NCBI GenBank assembly: GCA_035634055.1
Contig: DASQDR010000111.1
Coordinates: 1-14,548, forward strand
Source: JAICTV01 sp035634055
Lineage (GTDB): Bacteria; Planctomycetota; Phycisphaerae; Tepidisphaerales; Tepidisphaeraceae
Direction: 5' to 3'
Length of the DNA stretch: 14,548 nucleotides
Below are positions 1 through 6,860 of the stretch, piece after piece. Under the pieces are notes generated by a model. That model saw nothing but the letters and a program-made list of their open reading frames with translations, had not been told where the DNA came from and made no database searches. The translations under genes and the position numbers were made by a program. Position 1 is the stretch's first letter, and each line of letters begins with the position of its first letter.

Positions 1-498
1 GGCGCCGGCGACGTGGCGCTGATCGACCTGCTGCTCGACCACAAGGCGGAAGTCAACGCCCGCAGCGGGCAGGAGACCGCGCTGACGCGGGCGGCGTTCG
101 AGCGCAAGCGACCGGCGGTCGAGCGCCTGCTGGGACGGGGGGCGAAGGCGAACCTGCCGAACCAGACCGACACGCCGCTGCACCAAGCCGCGCACGTCAA
201 CGACGGCGACACCGTGGCGCTCCTGCTGGCCGCCGGCGCCAACCCGGCCGCAAAGGACCACCAGGGCCGCACGCCGCAGGACATCGCCGCCCAGCGCGGC
301 TGCGCGCGGGCGCTGCGCGTGCTGCTCAACGCCACCGCCGCAACCGCCGCCGCACCGGCGTCAGCGTCACCGGCGTCACCGGCGTCGCCGGCGTCATCGT
401 CAGGGGCGTCGCCGTCACCGGCGTCGCCGGCGTCATCGTCACCCGCGTCATCGTCACCGCCGGCGTCACCGGCGTCCGTGCCTTCGCTAACCCGGTAG
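1..498 (+). CDS. Ankyrin-repeat protein, C-terminal part (5' truncated)
   Basis: The frame is open from the first base of the window, so the start lies upstream. About 165 residues are visible. Residues 1-110 hold three to four ankyrin repeats, recognisable from units such as TPLHQAAHVNDGDTVALLL followed by AAGANPAAKDHQGRTP; ankyrin repeats are protein-binding scaffolds with no catalysis of their own. The last 50 or so residues are a low-complexity Ala/Ser/Pro tail encoded by a degenerate 9-bp repeat, probably a flexible linker or a recent expansion. The stop is TAG at 496-498. The next gene, ribBA, is convergent, with a 256-bp gap. Partner and cellular location cannot be told from this fragment, because any signal peptide would be upstream. 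The fold call is firm; the function is unknown. Confidence 0.85.
   Translation, partial: GAGDVALIDLLLDHKAEVNARSGQETALTRAAFERKRPAVERLLGRGAKANLPNQTDTPLHQAAHVNDGDTVALLLAAGANPAAKDHQGRTPQDIAAQRGCARALRVLLNATAATAAAPASASPASPASPASSSGASPSPASPASSSPASSSPPASPASVPSLTR
352..477. repeat. Degenerate 9-bp tandem repeat inside ankyrin gene
   Basis: Units close to GCGTCACCG recur with substitutions and partial units (variants GCGTCGCCG, GCGTCATCG). The repeat unit is a multiple of three, so the frame stays open and it codes for repeated Ala-Ser-Pro-type residues. Length variation here would change tail length without breaking the gene. Confidence 0.75.
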
Positions 499-568
499 CG
501 CGCACGAGTTGGATGTGCGGTCCACGCGACCGCGGCGCGCAGAGGCGTGCAGCGTCCACCACAGGAAC

Positions 569-609
569 GATGTCATCCCGAAGCGTACCCGCGAGGGATC
601 TCGGGACGG
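569..609. repeat. Palindromic intergenic repeat-like element
   Basis: In the gap between the convergent ankyrin and ribBA genes. The motif TGTCATCCCG is followed by CCCGCGAGGG and then TCGGGACGG, so CCCGA pairs with TCGGG around an inner CCCGCGAGGG. It resembles the dispersed intergenic repeat often seen in GC-rich environmental genomes as TGTCATCCCGAGCG...GAGGGATCTC (from memory). It could act as a weak bidirectional terminator or be a small non-autonomous repeat. The rest of 499-754 shows no gene. Confidence 0.45.
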
Positions 610-754
610 AGAACGACTCCCCCTCCAAGCTTTCGGCGCGACGTCGGCTCCTCGTACGCCCGCTGCAAGCCGCTCTTGTGCCCGGGCGAACTCCGGCGAC
701 GCGCGCCGCCGGGTGGTCGCGCCGTGCGATACCCTTCGCCGGCGACGGCTGCCG

Positions 755-1984
<1,230 letters not shown>

Positions 1985-1993
1985 AAGTGCCCG

Positions 1994-1999
1994 ATTGTA
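1994..1999 (-). promoter_or_regulatory. -10-like TACAAT directly before ribBA
   Basis: On the minus strand TACAAT (5 of 6 matches to TATAAT) lies 9 nt before the ribBA ATG, with no ribosome binding site between. No good -35 was found at 16-18 bp. If used, transcription would begin at or next to the start codon, giving a leaderless mRNA. Confidence 0.4.
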
Positions 2000-2064
2000 T
2001 GCCAACGCCCCCAACTTGCGCCGCCGGCGGCAGAGGCCGCGCGGCGCGAGGAAGCACGGCCACG

Positions 2065-2110
2065 TTCCCTCCCGCTCCCGGTTACGCCGAGGGAGAGGGC
2101 CGGGGAGAGG
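2065..2110. repeat. Imperfect palindrome between GNAT gene and ribBA
   Basis: CCCTCCCGCTCCCGG and CCGAGGGAGAGGG face each other around GTTACG, followed by CCGGGGAGAGG. This is the style of dispersed CTCCCGG...CCGGGAGAGG repeats common in intergenic DNA of GC-rich bacteria (from memory). It creates the spurious N-terminal extension of the ribBA frame. It may form a hairpin after the GNAT stop codon. Confidence 0.5.
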
Positions 2111-2128
2111 CGACCGCCGAGGCACCGG

Positions 2129-2728
2129 TCACACCAGGTCCAGAACGTACCGGCACTTGGCCGTCTCGCCGCGGGAGCGGAAGGGGTGCTCTTTGGGGAT
2201 GGGGACGATGTCCACCAGCCGAGCCCCCAGCCGCTCGCAGGTTCGGCGGCTGGGCCAGTTGTCGGGGTTGGTGGTGATCCAGAGCTTGCTCATCCCGTGC
2301 CGCCGGGCCAGCGGCAGGACCAGTCGGCAGGCGCGCTCAGCGTAGCGGTGGCCGCGCGCGGGCGGGTAGACGTGGTAGCCGATGTTGCCGCTGTAGAACT
2401 CGATCTCGCGGTTGATCCCGATGCGCAAGCCCATGCCGCCCGCCATGCGCACCGGCGGCGCTTCGCCGATCGGCTCGGCCAGGCGCATCCAGAAGTGGTA
2501 GGCGGGCAGGCGGTTGCTCGAAGGGTCGCCCGGCTGCCGGCCGCCGGGGGCGGCGGCGAGGAAGTCGCTCAGCTTCTGCCGCGTCGTCTGCGCGTCCTGC
2601 GGCGCGTCGCGAACCGTCAGCGGGTGGGCGGCCGACGCCAGCACCTCATCGAACCACCGCGACTCCGGCGCGACCAGTTGCAGCTCGTTGTCGATCAGCG
2701 GCCCGGGATCGAGGAACACGAAGCGCAT
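2129..2728 (-). CDS. GNAT-family N-acetyltransferase
   Basis: A 199-residue protein with the GNAT acetyl-CoA fold. Motif A is visible at 117-130 as IGYHVYPPARGHRYA, followed by a helix (ERACRLVLPLARRHG) and motif B as NPDNWPSRRTCERLGA at 154-169. The pyrophosphate loop reads RGHRYA rather than the usual RGKGYA, so the second Gly is replaced by Arg. Known members transfer an acetyl group from acetyl-CoA to amines (small molecules, ribosomal protein N-termini or antibiotics); the substrate here cannot be deduced. The ATG at 2728 gives a natural N-terminus (MRFVFLDPGPLIDN) and has a -10-like TACACT 10 nt upstream. It lies 144 bp before ribBA on the same strand, separated by a palindromic repeat, so co-transcription is uncertain. 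Confidence 0.9.
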   Translation of the reverse strand: MRFVFLDPGPLIDNELQLVAPESRWFDEVLASAAHPLTVRDAPQDAQTTRQKLSDFLAAAPGGRQPGDPSSNRLPAYHFWMRLAEPIGEAPPVRMAGGMGLRIGINREIEFYSGNIGYHVYPPARGHRYAERACRLVLPLARRHGMSKLWITTNPDNWPSRRTCERLGARLVDIVPIPKEHPFRSRGETAKCRYVLDLV

Positions 2729-2738
2729 CGCGCTTGGG

Positions 2739-2744
2739 AGTGTA
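2739..2744 (-). promoter_or_regulatory. -10-like TACACT directly before GNAT gene
   Basis: TACACT (4 of 6 matches) lies 10 nt before the ATG on the minus strand, with no Shine-Dalgarno between and no convincing -35. It has the same geometry as the sites before ribBA and the DUF4258 gene. It is weak taken alone. Confidence 0.3.
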
Positions 2745-2818
2745 ATCCCTGCCGGCGGAAGTGCGGAAGCGGCCGACGGCGCCGCGCCCGCTGATTCCGG
2801 GAAGGCGTCACGCGGTCG

Positions 2819-2859
2819 AAAAAAAACCGCGGCCGAGCCGCCATGCCGCTCGTGCGCGG
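2819..2859 (-). terminator. Rho-independent terminator after the 48-aa gene
   Basis: Read on the minus strand: CCGCG (2859-2855), a 2x2 internal loop, CGAGC (2852-2848), a 9-nt loop, GCTCG (2838-2834), CGCGG (2831-2827), then eight T (2826-2819). It lies about 90 nt past the stop of the 48-residue gene and before the GNAT gene, so it should end the transcript that begins at the promoter near 4227 and insulate the GNAT gene. Confidence 0.75.
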
Positions 2860-2946
2860 CGGCGTGACGCGTCTATGACCGGCTGCGGTAGCTCGGCGGA
2901 TCGGCCGCGACTGCGCCGCGGCGGTTCGGCGGATGAGATAGGCGGC

Positions 2947-3093
2947 TTAGAAGATCCCGCCAACGTCGCCGGAGCGCATGACGATCACGAGCAGCCCCAG
3001 GATCTGCACGATCACCGCCGCCGCCGCCAGGCCGGTGTAGACGTTGCTCGTCGGCGCGACACGAATGGGTTCCCCGGCACCAATGCGACTCAT
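2947..3093 (-). CDS. Small single-pass membrane protein, 48 residues
   Basis: A short frame with a convincing start: ATG at 3093 preceded by GAGG with 5 nt spacing, and stop TAA at 2947-2949. The protein begins MSRIGAGEPIRVAPTSNVYT, followed by one hydrophobic helix (about 21-39, GLAAAAVIVQILGLLVIVM), then RSGDVGGIF. It probably sits in the inner membrane with a short soluble N-terminus. It is 129 bp downstream of the coiled-coil membrane protein gene on the same strand and upstream of a terminator, so the two are likely one transcript. I recall similar tiny NVYT-plus-helix proteins beside coiled-coil proteins in planctomycete genomes, but the function is unknown. It is too small for most gene callers. 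Confidence 0.72.
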   Translation of the reverse strand: MSRIGAGEPIRVAPTSNVYTGLAAAAVIVQILGLLVIVMRSGDVGGIF

Positions 3094-3106
3094 GATGGCC
3101 TCGGTG

Positions 3107-3214
3107 AGTGATGGCTAGTGGTCAGTGGCTAGTGGGTTGCTAGTGGTCAGTGCGGAGCATTCCGCGGTCAGCGGCCTTTTCTTACTGACCACTGATCACT
3201 GACCATCGCCCACT
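3107..3214. repeat. Heptad-array element with inverted arms
   Basis: The left arm (3110-3152) consists of 7-bp units such as AGTGGTC, AGTGGCT and AGTGGGT with one slipped unit. The right arm (3185-3214) contains reverse-complement heptads GACCACT, GATCACT, GACCATC and GCCCACT. Between them GCGGA-GCAT-TCCGC forms a small hairpin. The arms can pair into a long cruciform or RNA hairpin. It fills the gap between the coiled-coil gene and the 48-residue gene, so it would be transcribed. The same heptads recur after ppdK at 13559-13597. Confidence 0.8.
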
Positions 3215-3222
3215 TAGTCCCG

Positions 3223-4089
3223 CTACAACTGCGTCCGCACCTCGACGCCGGGGCGGATGGCGGCGACGTTCGGGCCGACCAGCCGGCCGGTCGCCTCGTT
3301 GGGCTCGACGGAATCGACCGTCAGGTTGCCGAGGAAGTTGCCGCTCTGGCGGTCGAGCACCTTGAACTCCATCCCGCGCTGCACGCCGTCAGCGCTGCCG
3401 ACCGAGATGGTGGCGTACTGCTGCCCGGCGATGGGGCGGACGTCGCGAACGACGCCGTTGATGTTCGGCTGTCCGGAGCGGTTGACGGCGATCTGCTGCT
3501 GCTGCGGCGCCAGCCCGGCGCCGCGGACGACCTGCGTGAGGCGCGTTGCCTCGGCGCTGGCCTGCGTGAGCTGCTCCGCCAGGTTGCGGCGCTCGCGCTC
3601 GGTCACTTCCAGGCGGTTGGTCAGGTCCGAGACCGAGGAGTTCAGGTCCGACGCCTGCCGCACCAGCGTGTCGTTGCTGGTCCGCAGGCGGGCGACTTCT
3701 TCCTGGAGCCGGCCGCCGGTCTGCTGGCTGGTGTTCAACGCCTCGGTCAGCCGGCTGATGTCCAACTGCTGCGCCGCCGCCTGGCTGGATGCCTTGGCGA
3801 GCTGCACGTTCAGGTCGGCGATCTGCTGCTGCGACGTCGTCAGCGCCGCGGCCGCGGTGCGCGCCTGGTTGTTCGCCTCCTGCTGGAGCGCGGTGGCGTT
3901 CTGCTGGGCGGCGGTGAGCTGCTCGGTGGCGGTGGCGACCTGCTGCTCCTTGGCCGTGAGCTGCGCCCGCGTGTCCTCCAGCGCCTTGGTCTGGATGCTC
4001 TCCTTGTTGACGTAGACCACGGCGGCGGCGGTCACCAGCAGGGAGAGGACGACGTTGAGGACGACAAACAGCTTCGTGAGGGGACTCAA
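3223..4089 (-). CDS. Membrane-anchored coiled-coil protein with C-terminal beta domain
   Basis: A 288-residue protein of unknown function. Residues 5-27 (KLFVVLNVVLSLLVTAAAVV) form one membrane helix near the N-terminus. Residues 30-190 are a long Gln/Ala-rich coiled coil with heptad-like Leu spacing. Residues 210-288 look like a small beta-rich domain (ATISVGSADGVQRGMEF, then FLGNLTVDSVEP), similar in style to the C-terminal domains of FlgT-like or MreC-like envelope proteins. The layout suggests an inner-membrane protein reaching into the periplasm. The start is TTG at 4089, chosen because AAGGAG stands exactly 6 nt before it and the helix follows directly. Its own promoter lies about 110-140 bp upstream and a 48-residue membrane protein follows. 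Resemblance to planctomycete hypothetical proteins is recalled, not checked. Confidence 0.85.
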   Translation of the reverse strand: MSPLTKLFVVLNVVLSLLVTAAAVVYVNKESIQTKALEDTRAQLTAKEQQVATATEQLTAAQQNATALQQEANNQARTAAAALTTSQQQIADLNVQLAKASSQAAAQQLDISRLTEALNTSQQTGGRLQEEVARLRTSNDTLVRQASDLNSSVSDLTNRLEVTERERRNLAEQLTQASAEATRLTQVVRGAGLAPQQQQIAVNRSGQPNINGVVRDVRPIAGQQYATISVGSADGVQRGMEFKVLDRQSGNFLGNLTVDSVEPNEATGRLVGPNVAAIRPGVEVRTQL

Positions 4090-4095
4090 GAGCGG

Positions 4096-4101
4096 CTCCT
4101 T
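4096..4101 (-). promoter_or_regulatory. Strong Shine-Dalgarno deciding a TTG start
   Basis: AAGGAG on the minus strand, 6 nt before TTG at 4089. It is the best ribosome binding site in the window and justifies the rare start codon of the coiled-coil protein. Confidence 0.85.
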
Positions 4102-4189
4102 GGACTACGGTGTCCGGCAGCGGTGTCGAGCGCGGTGCGGGATCGCTACGGGCGCGCGAGGTCGAACGCGGCGGGTTCAACTCCTCGAT

Positions 4190-4212
4190 ATTACGCGATT
4201 TGCAATCGTAAT
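4190..4212. promoter_or_regulatory. Imperfect palindrome over the -10: candidate operator
   Basis: ATTA(CG)CGATT-TGC-AATCGTAAT is a 9-bp inverted repeat with a 2-nt bulge in the left arm. It covers the proposed -10 (4205-4210) and transcription start of the coiled-coil gene promoter, the usual place for repressor binding. No regulator gene is adjacent. Confidence 0.5.
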
Positions 4213-4232
4213 CGGGGGGGAAGAAGTGTCAA
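4205..4232 (-). promoter_or_regulatory. Sigma-70-type promoter of coiled-coil gene
   Basis: On the minus strand a perfect TTGACA (4232-4227), a 16-nt spacer containing seven C, then TACGAT (4210-4205), 4 of 6 to consensus. It gives a 5' UTR of about 110 nt before the TTG start at 4089. It lies in a locally AT-richer patch. Confidence 0.7.
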
Positions 4233-4235
4233 GTT

Positions 4236-4283
4236 TTTCCCGCGATTCGGACAGCCGCCAAACGGCCCGAAAATCGCGGGAAA
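4236..4283. repeat. Perfect 12-bp inverted repeat between operons
   Basis: TTTCCCGCGATT (4236-4247) and AATCGCGGGAAA (4272-4283) are exact reverse complements around a 24-nt centre that can itself fold partly (GCC/GGC). It starts 3 nt upstream of the -35 of the coiled-coil promoter and lies 54 bp past the HEAT gene stop. It may end the upstream transcript (though no T run follows) or bind a regulator. The remaining intergenic sequence 4284-4337 also holds CCGCCG-TCGG-CGGCGG without a T tract. Confidence 0.7.
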
Positions 4284-4337
4284 CCGCCGCGCCCCGCCTG
4301 CTCCGCCCGCCCCCCGCTGCTCCGCCGTCGGCGGCGG

Positions 4338-5357
4338 CTACGACCGTTGCTTGACCTGGAGCAGCGCCGTCGCGGCGGCGAGGCGCACGTCCTGATCGGC
4401 GTCGCGCAGGAGCGCCGCCAGCTCGTCCTGCGAATCGGCGCGCCCGATCGCGCCGAACGCCAGCGCCGCCAGCAGCCGCTGCCGCTTCTCCGGGCTCTTG
4501 GCGCCCTTCAGCGCCACGCCGTACCCGTCGTCGGACCCGAGCATGCCGCACCCGCGCGCGGCGACCAGGCTCACCTCGTCATAGTCCGCCACCAGCGCCC
4601 CGCGCAGGTGCCCCAGCGCCCGCTGGTCGCGCGGGCCGGCCAGCCCGAGCAGCGCGATCATCTGGTCGTCGGGGAACTGGCTGAGGCTGGCCGAGACCAG
4701 GTTGTTCAGCCCCTGCTCGTTGCCCAGCCGCCACAGCGCTTCGGCCGCCTGGAGCCGGACGGCCGCGTTGCTGTCGTACAGCATGGGCTGGAGGACGTTC
4801 CGCCCGGTCGGCTCGCCGAGCAGCCCGAGCACCAGCGCCGTATCGCCGCGCGTGCGCGCCGATGGGTCGCGGCTGGTGCGCTCCAACTCGCGGCTCTGGC
4901 GGGTGTCACCCAGGCGGTGCAGCGCGAACAGGGCGCCGACGCGGACCGATGCGTCGCGGTCGTCGCTCATCACCAGGAGCTGCTCCTTCGCCTGCGGCAG
5001 CCGCAGTTCCCCCGCCGCCAGCGCCGCGGCGAAGCGCACGACGGCGGAGTCGTCGCTCAGGTGCGCGGTGATCGGGTCGCCCGCCTCGGCGCCAAGCCCC
5101 TCCTTGGCCGCCTCGATCGCGTGGGCGCGGACGAGCGGGTCGGTGGAGCGGAGGGCGGTCGCGATCTCCTGCCGCGCCGCCTGCTGGAGGGCCGGGTCGA
5201 TCGGCACGCTCTTGACGGCGGGGACCGCTGGGGGCGGCTTGGTCGGCTTGTTCCCCCGAATCACGTGCCCCCGACGCCCGCCGCACCCCGCGGCAAAAGC
5301 GACCAGCAGCAGGCAGGCGATCGGCAGGACCGGCAGAATGCGGTGTCGTGGGCTCAT
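4338..5357 (-). CDS. HEAT-repeat lipoprotein
   Basis: A 339-residue protein with a lipoprotein signal peptide: basic start MSPRHRI, hydrophobic core LPVLPIACLLLVAFA, lipobox FAAGC with the lipidated Cys at 25. A Pro/Lys linker follows (about 30-50). From about 55 to the end are helical HEAT-like repeats, e.g. DPLVRAHAIEAAKEGLG, DSAVVRFAAALAAGEL, DASVRVGALFALHRLGD and DQDVRLAAATALLQV. Such repeats bind proteins and have no catalytic role. It should be anchored to a membrane on the periplasmic side. The ATG at 5357 is 10 nt past the stop of the upstream DUF4105 gene, so both are one operon. The partner is unknown; this is not the lyase-type HEAT family of phycobilins, as no such context exists here. 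Confidence 0.88.
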   Translation of the reverse strand: MSPRHRILPVLPIACLLLVAFAAGCGGRRGHVIRGNKPTKPPPAVPAVKSVPIDPALQQAARQEIATALRSTDPLVRAHAIEAAKEGLGAEAGDPITAHLSDDSAVVRFAAALAAGELRLPQAKEQLLVMSDDRDASVRVGALFALHRLGDTRQSRELERTSRDPSARTRGDTALVLGLLGEPTGRNVLQPMLYDSNAAVRLQAAEALWRLGNEQGLNNLVSASLSQFPDDQMIALLGLAGPRDQRALGHLRGALVADYDEVSLVAARGCGMLGSDDGYGVALKGAKSPEKRQRLLAALAFGAIGRADSQDELAALLRDADQDVRLAAATALLQVKQRS

Positions 5358-5367
5358 GCTCTTTTCA

Positions 5368-6660
5368 TTATCGGACGAAGGCGCGCTTTGGCGACAGTCC
5401 GGCGGGGAACGGATCCGCGCGGTACAGCGCCGCGGCCAGCCCGACGTTCATCGCCAGCGCCAGCGCGACAATGTCCGCGTTCGGCTGGTGCTGGATCGGC
5501 AACACCTTGACGGTGATCCCCAGCACGTTCAGCCCGACGTTCGCCAGCGCGACCCACATCGCCGCCCGCGCCACGCCGGGCCGGCGGCGCAGCGGGATCA
5601 TGACCAGCAGCACCAGCAGCAGCGGGCCGACCTGCCACAAGTTCTGGTTCCACTTGGGCGGAACGTGGCGGGTGAGGAACCACGTGTAGATCAGGATCAG
5701 TGACCCGACGCCGCCGATCACGCACCACGCCAGCGCGACCGTCCACGCGCCGCCCCGCAACCACCGGCTGGCGGCGCGGGCGCCGAAGGCGATGGCCGCG
5801 CCCAGCGCCACGCCGACGATCGCGTACGCCGCGAGCCGCCGCGGCGGCGCGGTCCGCTCGTGCAGCGTGCGGCTCGTGTGCAGCGTCCGCTCGCTGACGA
5901 CCAGCGGCCGGCCGTCCACGCGCACCTGCCGCAGGCGCTCCATCAGCTTCACCGGCAGGAACGTCTCCTGCCACGCGTTGATCGGGCGGTCGATCCACGG
6001 GCCCTCGATGTACTGGAGGGCAAGGTCCACCGCCCAATCGTCCCGCACCAGCCGCCGGGTGTGCCAGCGGTAGGTCGTGCGGGTGGGAAGCGGCTCGAGC
6101 TGCTTGCGGATCTCCCCGCCGATCGCCCCGTCCAGCGCATCGCGCACGCGGGTCGAGCAATTGTCGACGTAATACTCGTAAGCGTAATGCTTGTTCTCCG
6201 GCAGGCGGTTGCGCTCCAGGGCGGCGATCAGTGCGTTGATCCGCGGCTGCGCGAGGCTCAGCTCCTGCACCACCACCGTACGGTCGGTGTCGATGTACGT
6301 CTGCACGATGCCCGGCGCATCGTACGCGTCCATCCAGTAGTCCAACCGCCCGGCCAGGAAGCGCAGCGGAAAGCCAGGGCCGAACTCGAACATGCCCCAG
6401 TTGTAAGCGGCGTCGGTCCCGCCCGCTCGGGCCTGCGGGTCGTGGACCCAGATCATGTTGTGACCGAACTTTTCCCACACCTCCTCGCCCGGACCAATGG
6501 TGACGACGTAGACGCGCGCGGCGGCGGAATCGGGCGCGGCGGGGGCGGACGTCGCGACCGCGGCGGCGGCGGCGGCGGCGCCCACGGCGCCGGCACGGGC
6601 GGCGAGCAGGAGCAGCAGCGCAGGGACAATGAAGCGGAAAGCGCGCGCGGAAAACGTCAT
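5368..6660 (-). CDS. DUF4105 / Lnb_N domain membrane protein
   Basis: A 430-residue protein. Residues 8-30 are a signal peptide or first helix, followed by an Ala-rich linker. Residues 50-240 match the DUF4105 (Lnb N-terminal periplasmic) family: EKFGHNMIWVHD puts a conserved His at 67 and YYVDNCSTRVRDAL a conserved Cys at 168, an arrangement like the His...Asn-Cys pair of NlpC/P60- and LRAT-like thiol enzymes. About five membrane helices follow from 277 on, with the family-typical TRHVPPKWNQNLWQVGPL at 330-347. In Enterococcus, Lnb moves an acyl chain onto lipoprotein N-termini; activity here is inferred only. The start is ATG at 6660 with GAGGG 4 nt upstream; an in-frame GTG at 6681 lacks such a site. 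It forms an operon with a lipoprotein gene. Confidence 0.85.
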   Translation of the reverse strand: MTFSARAFRFIVPALLLLLAARAGAVGAAAAAAAVATSAPAAPDSAAARVYVVTIGPGEEVWEKFGHNMIWVHDPQARAGGTDAAYNWGMFEFGPGFPLRFLAGRLDYWMDAYDAPGIVQTYIDTDRTVVVQELSLAQPRINALIAALERNRLPENKHYAYEYYVDNCSTRVRDALDGAIGGEIRKQLEPLPTRTTYRWHTRRLVRDDWAVDLALQYIEGPWIDRPINAWQETFLPVKLMERLRQVRVDGRPLVVSERTLHTSRTLHERTAPPRRLAAYAIVGVALGAAIAFGARAASRWLRGGAWTVALAWCVIGGVGSLILIYTWFLTRHVPPKWNQNLWQVGPLLLVLLVMIPLRRRPGVARAAMWVALANVGLNVLGITVKVLPIQHQPNADIVALALAMNVGLAAALYRADPFPAGLSPKRAFVR

Positions 6661-6860
6661 CGAACCCTCAATCGTCGGCACAATCCCGGCCGCGCGTCAA
6701 GCGACCGCACAACGCGCGGATCAGCCGCCGCGCGTCCGATAAGCCGCCGCACGCGAGCCACGGGCGGCCGCGCGCCGATGACGACTGCATCGAACCCGCG
6801 AACCCACCATCCTCCGCGCCCACTCTGCGCAAGCGACTCTGGCTCGCGGGGCTGGCGCTG

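Noticed and set aside
1985..2125. 47-codon N-terminal extension of ribBA
   Set aside because: Arg/Pro-rich, crosses a palindromic intergenic repeat, and the conserved domain begins right after the ATG at 1984.
5354..6478. 374-codon minus frame over the DUF4105 gene
   Set aside because: Shadow of the DUF4105 gene in a shifted frame, Arg/Gly/Ala-rich without helices or motifs.
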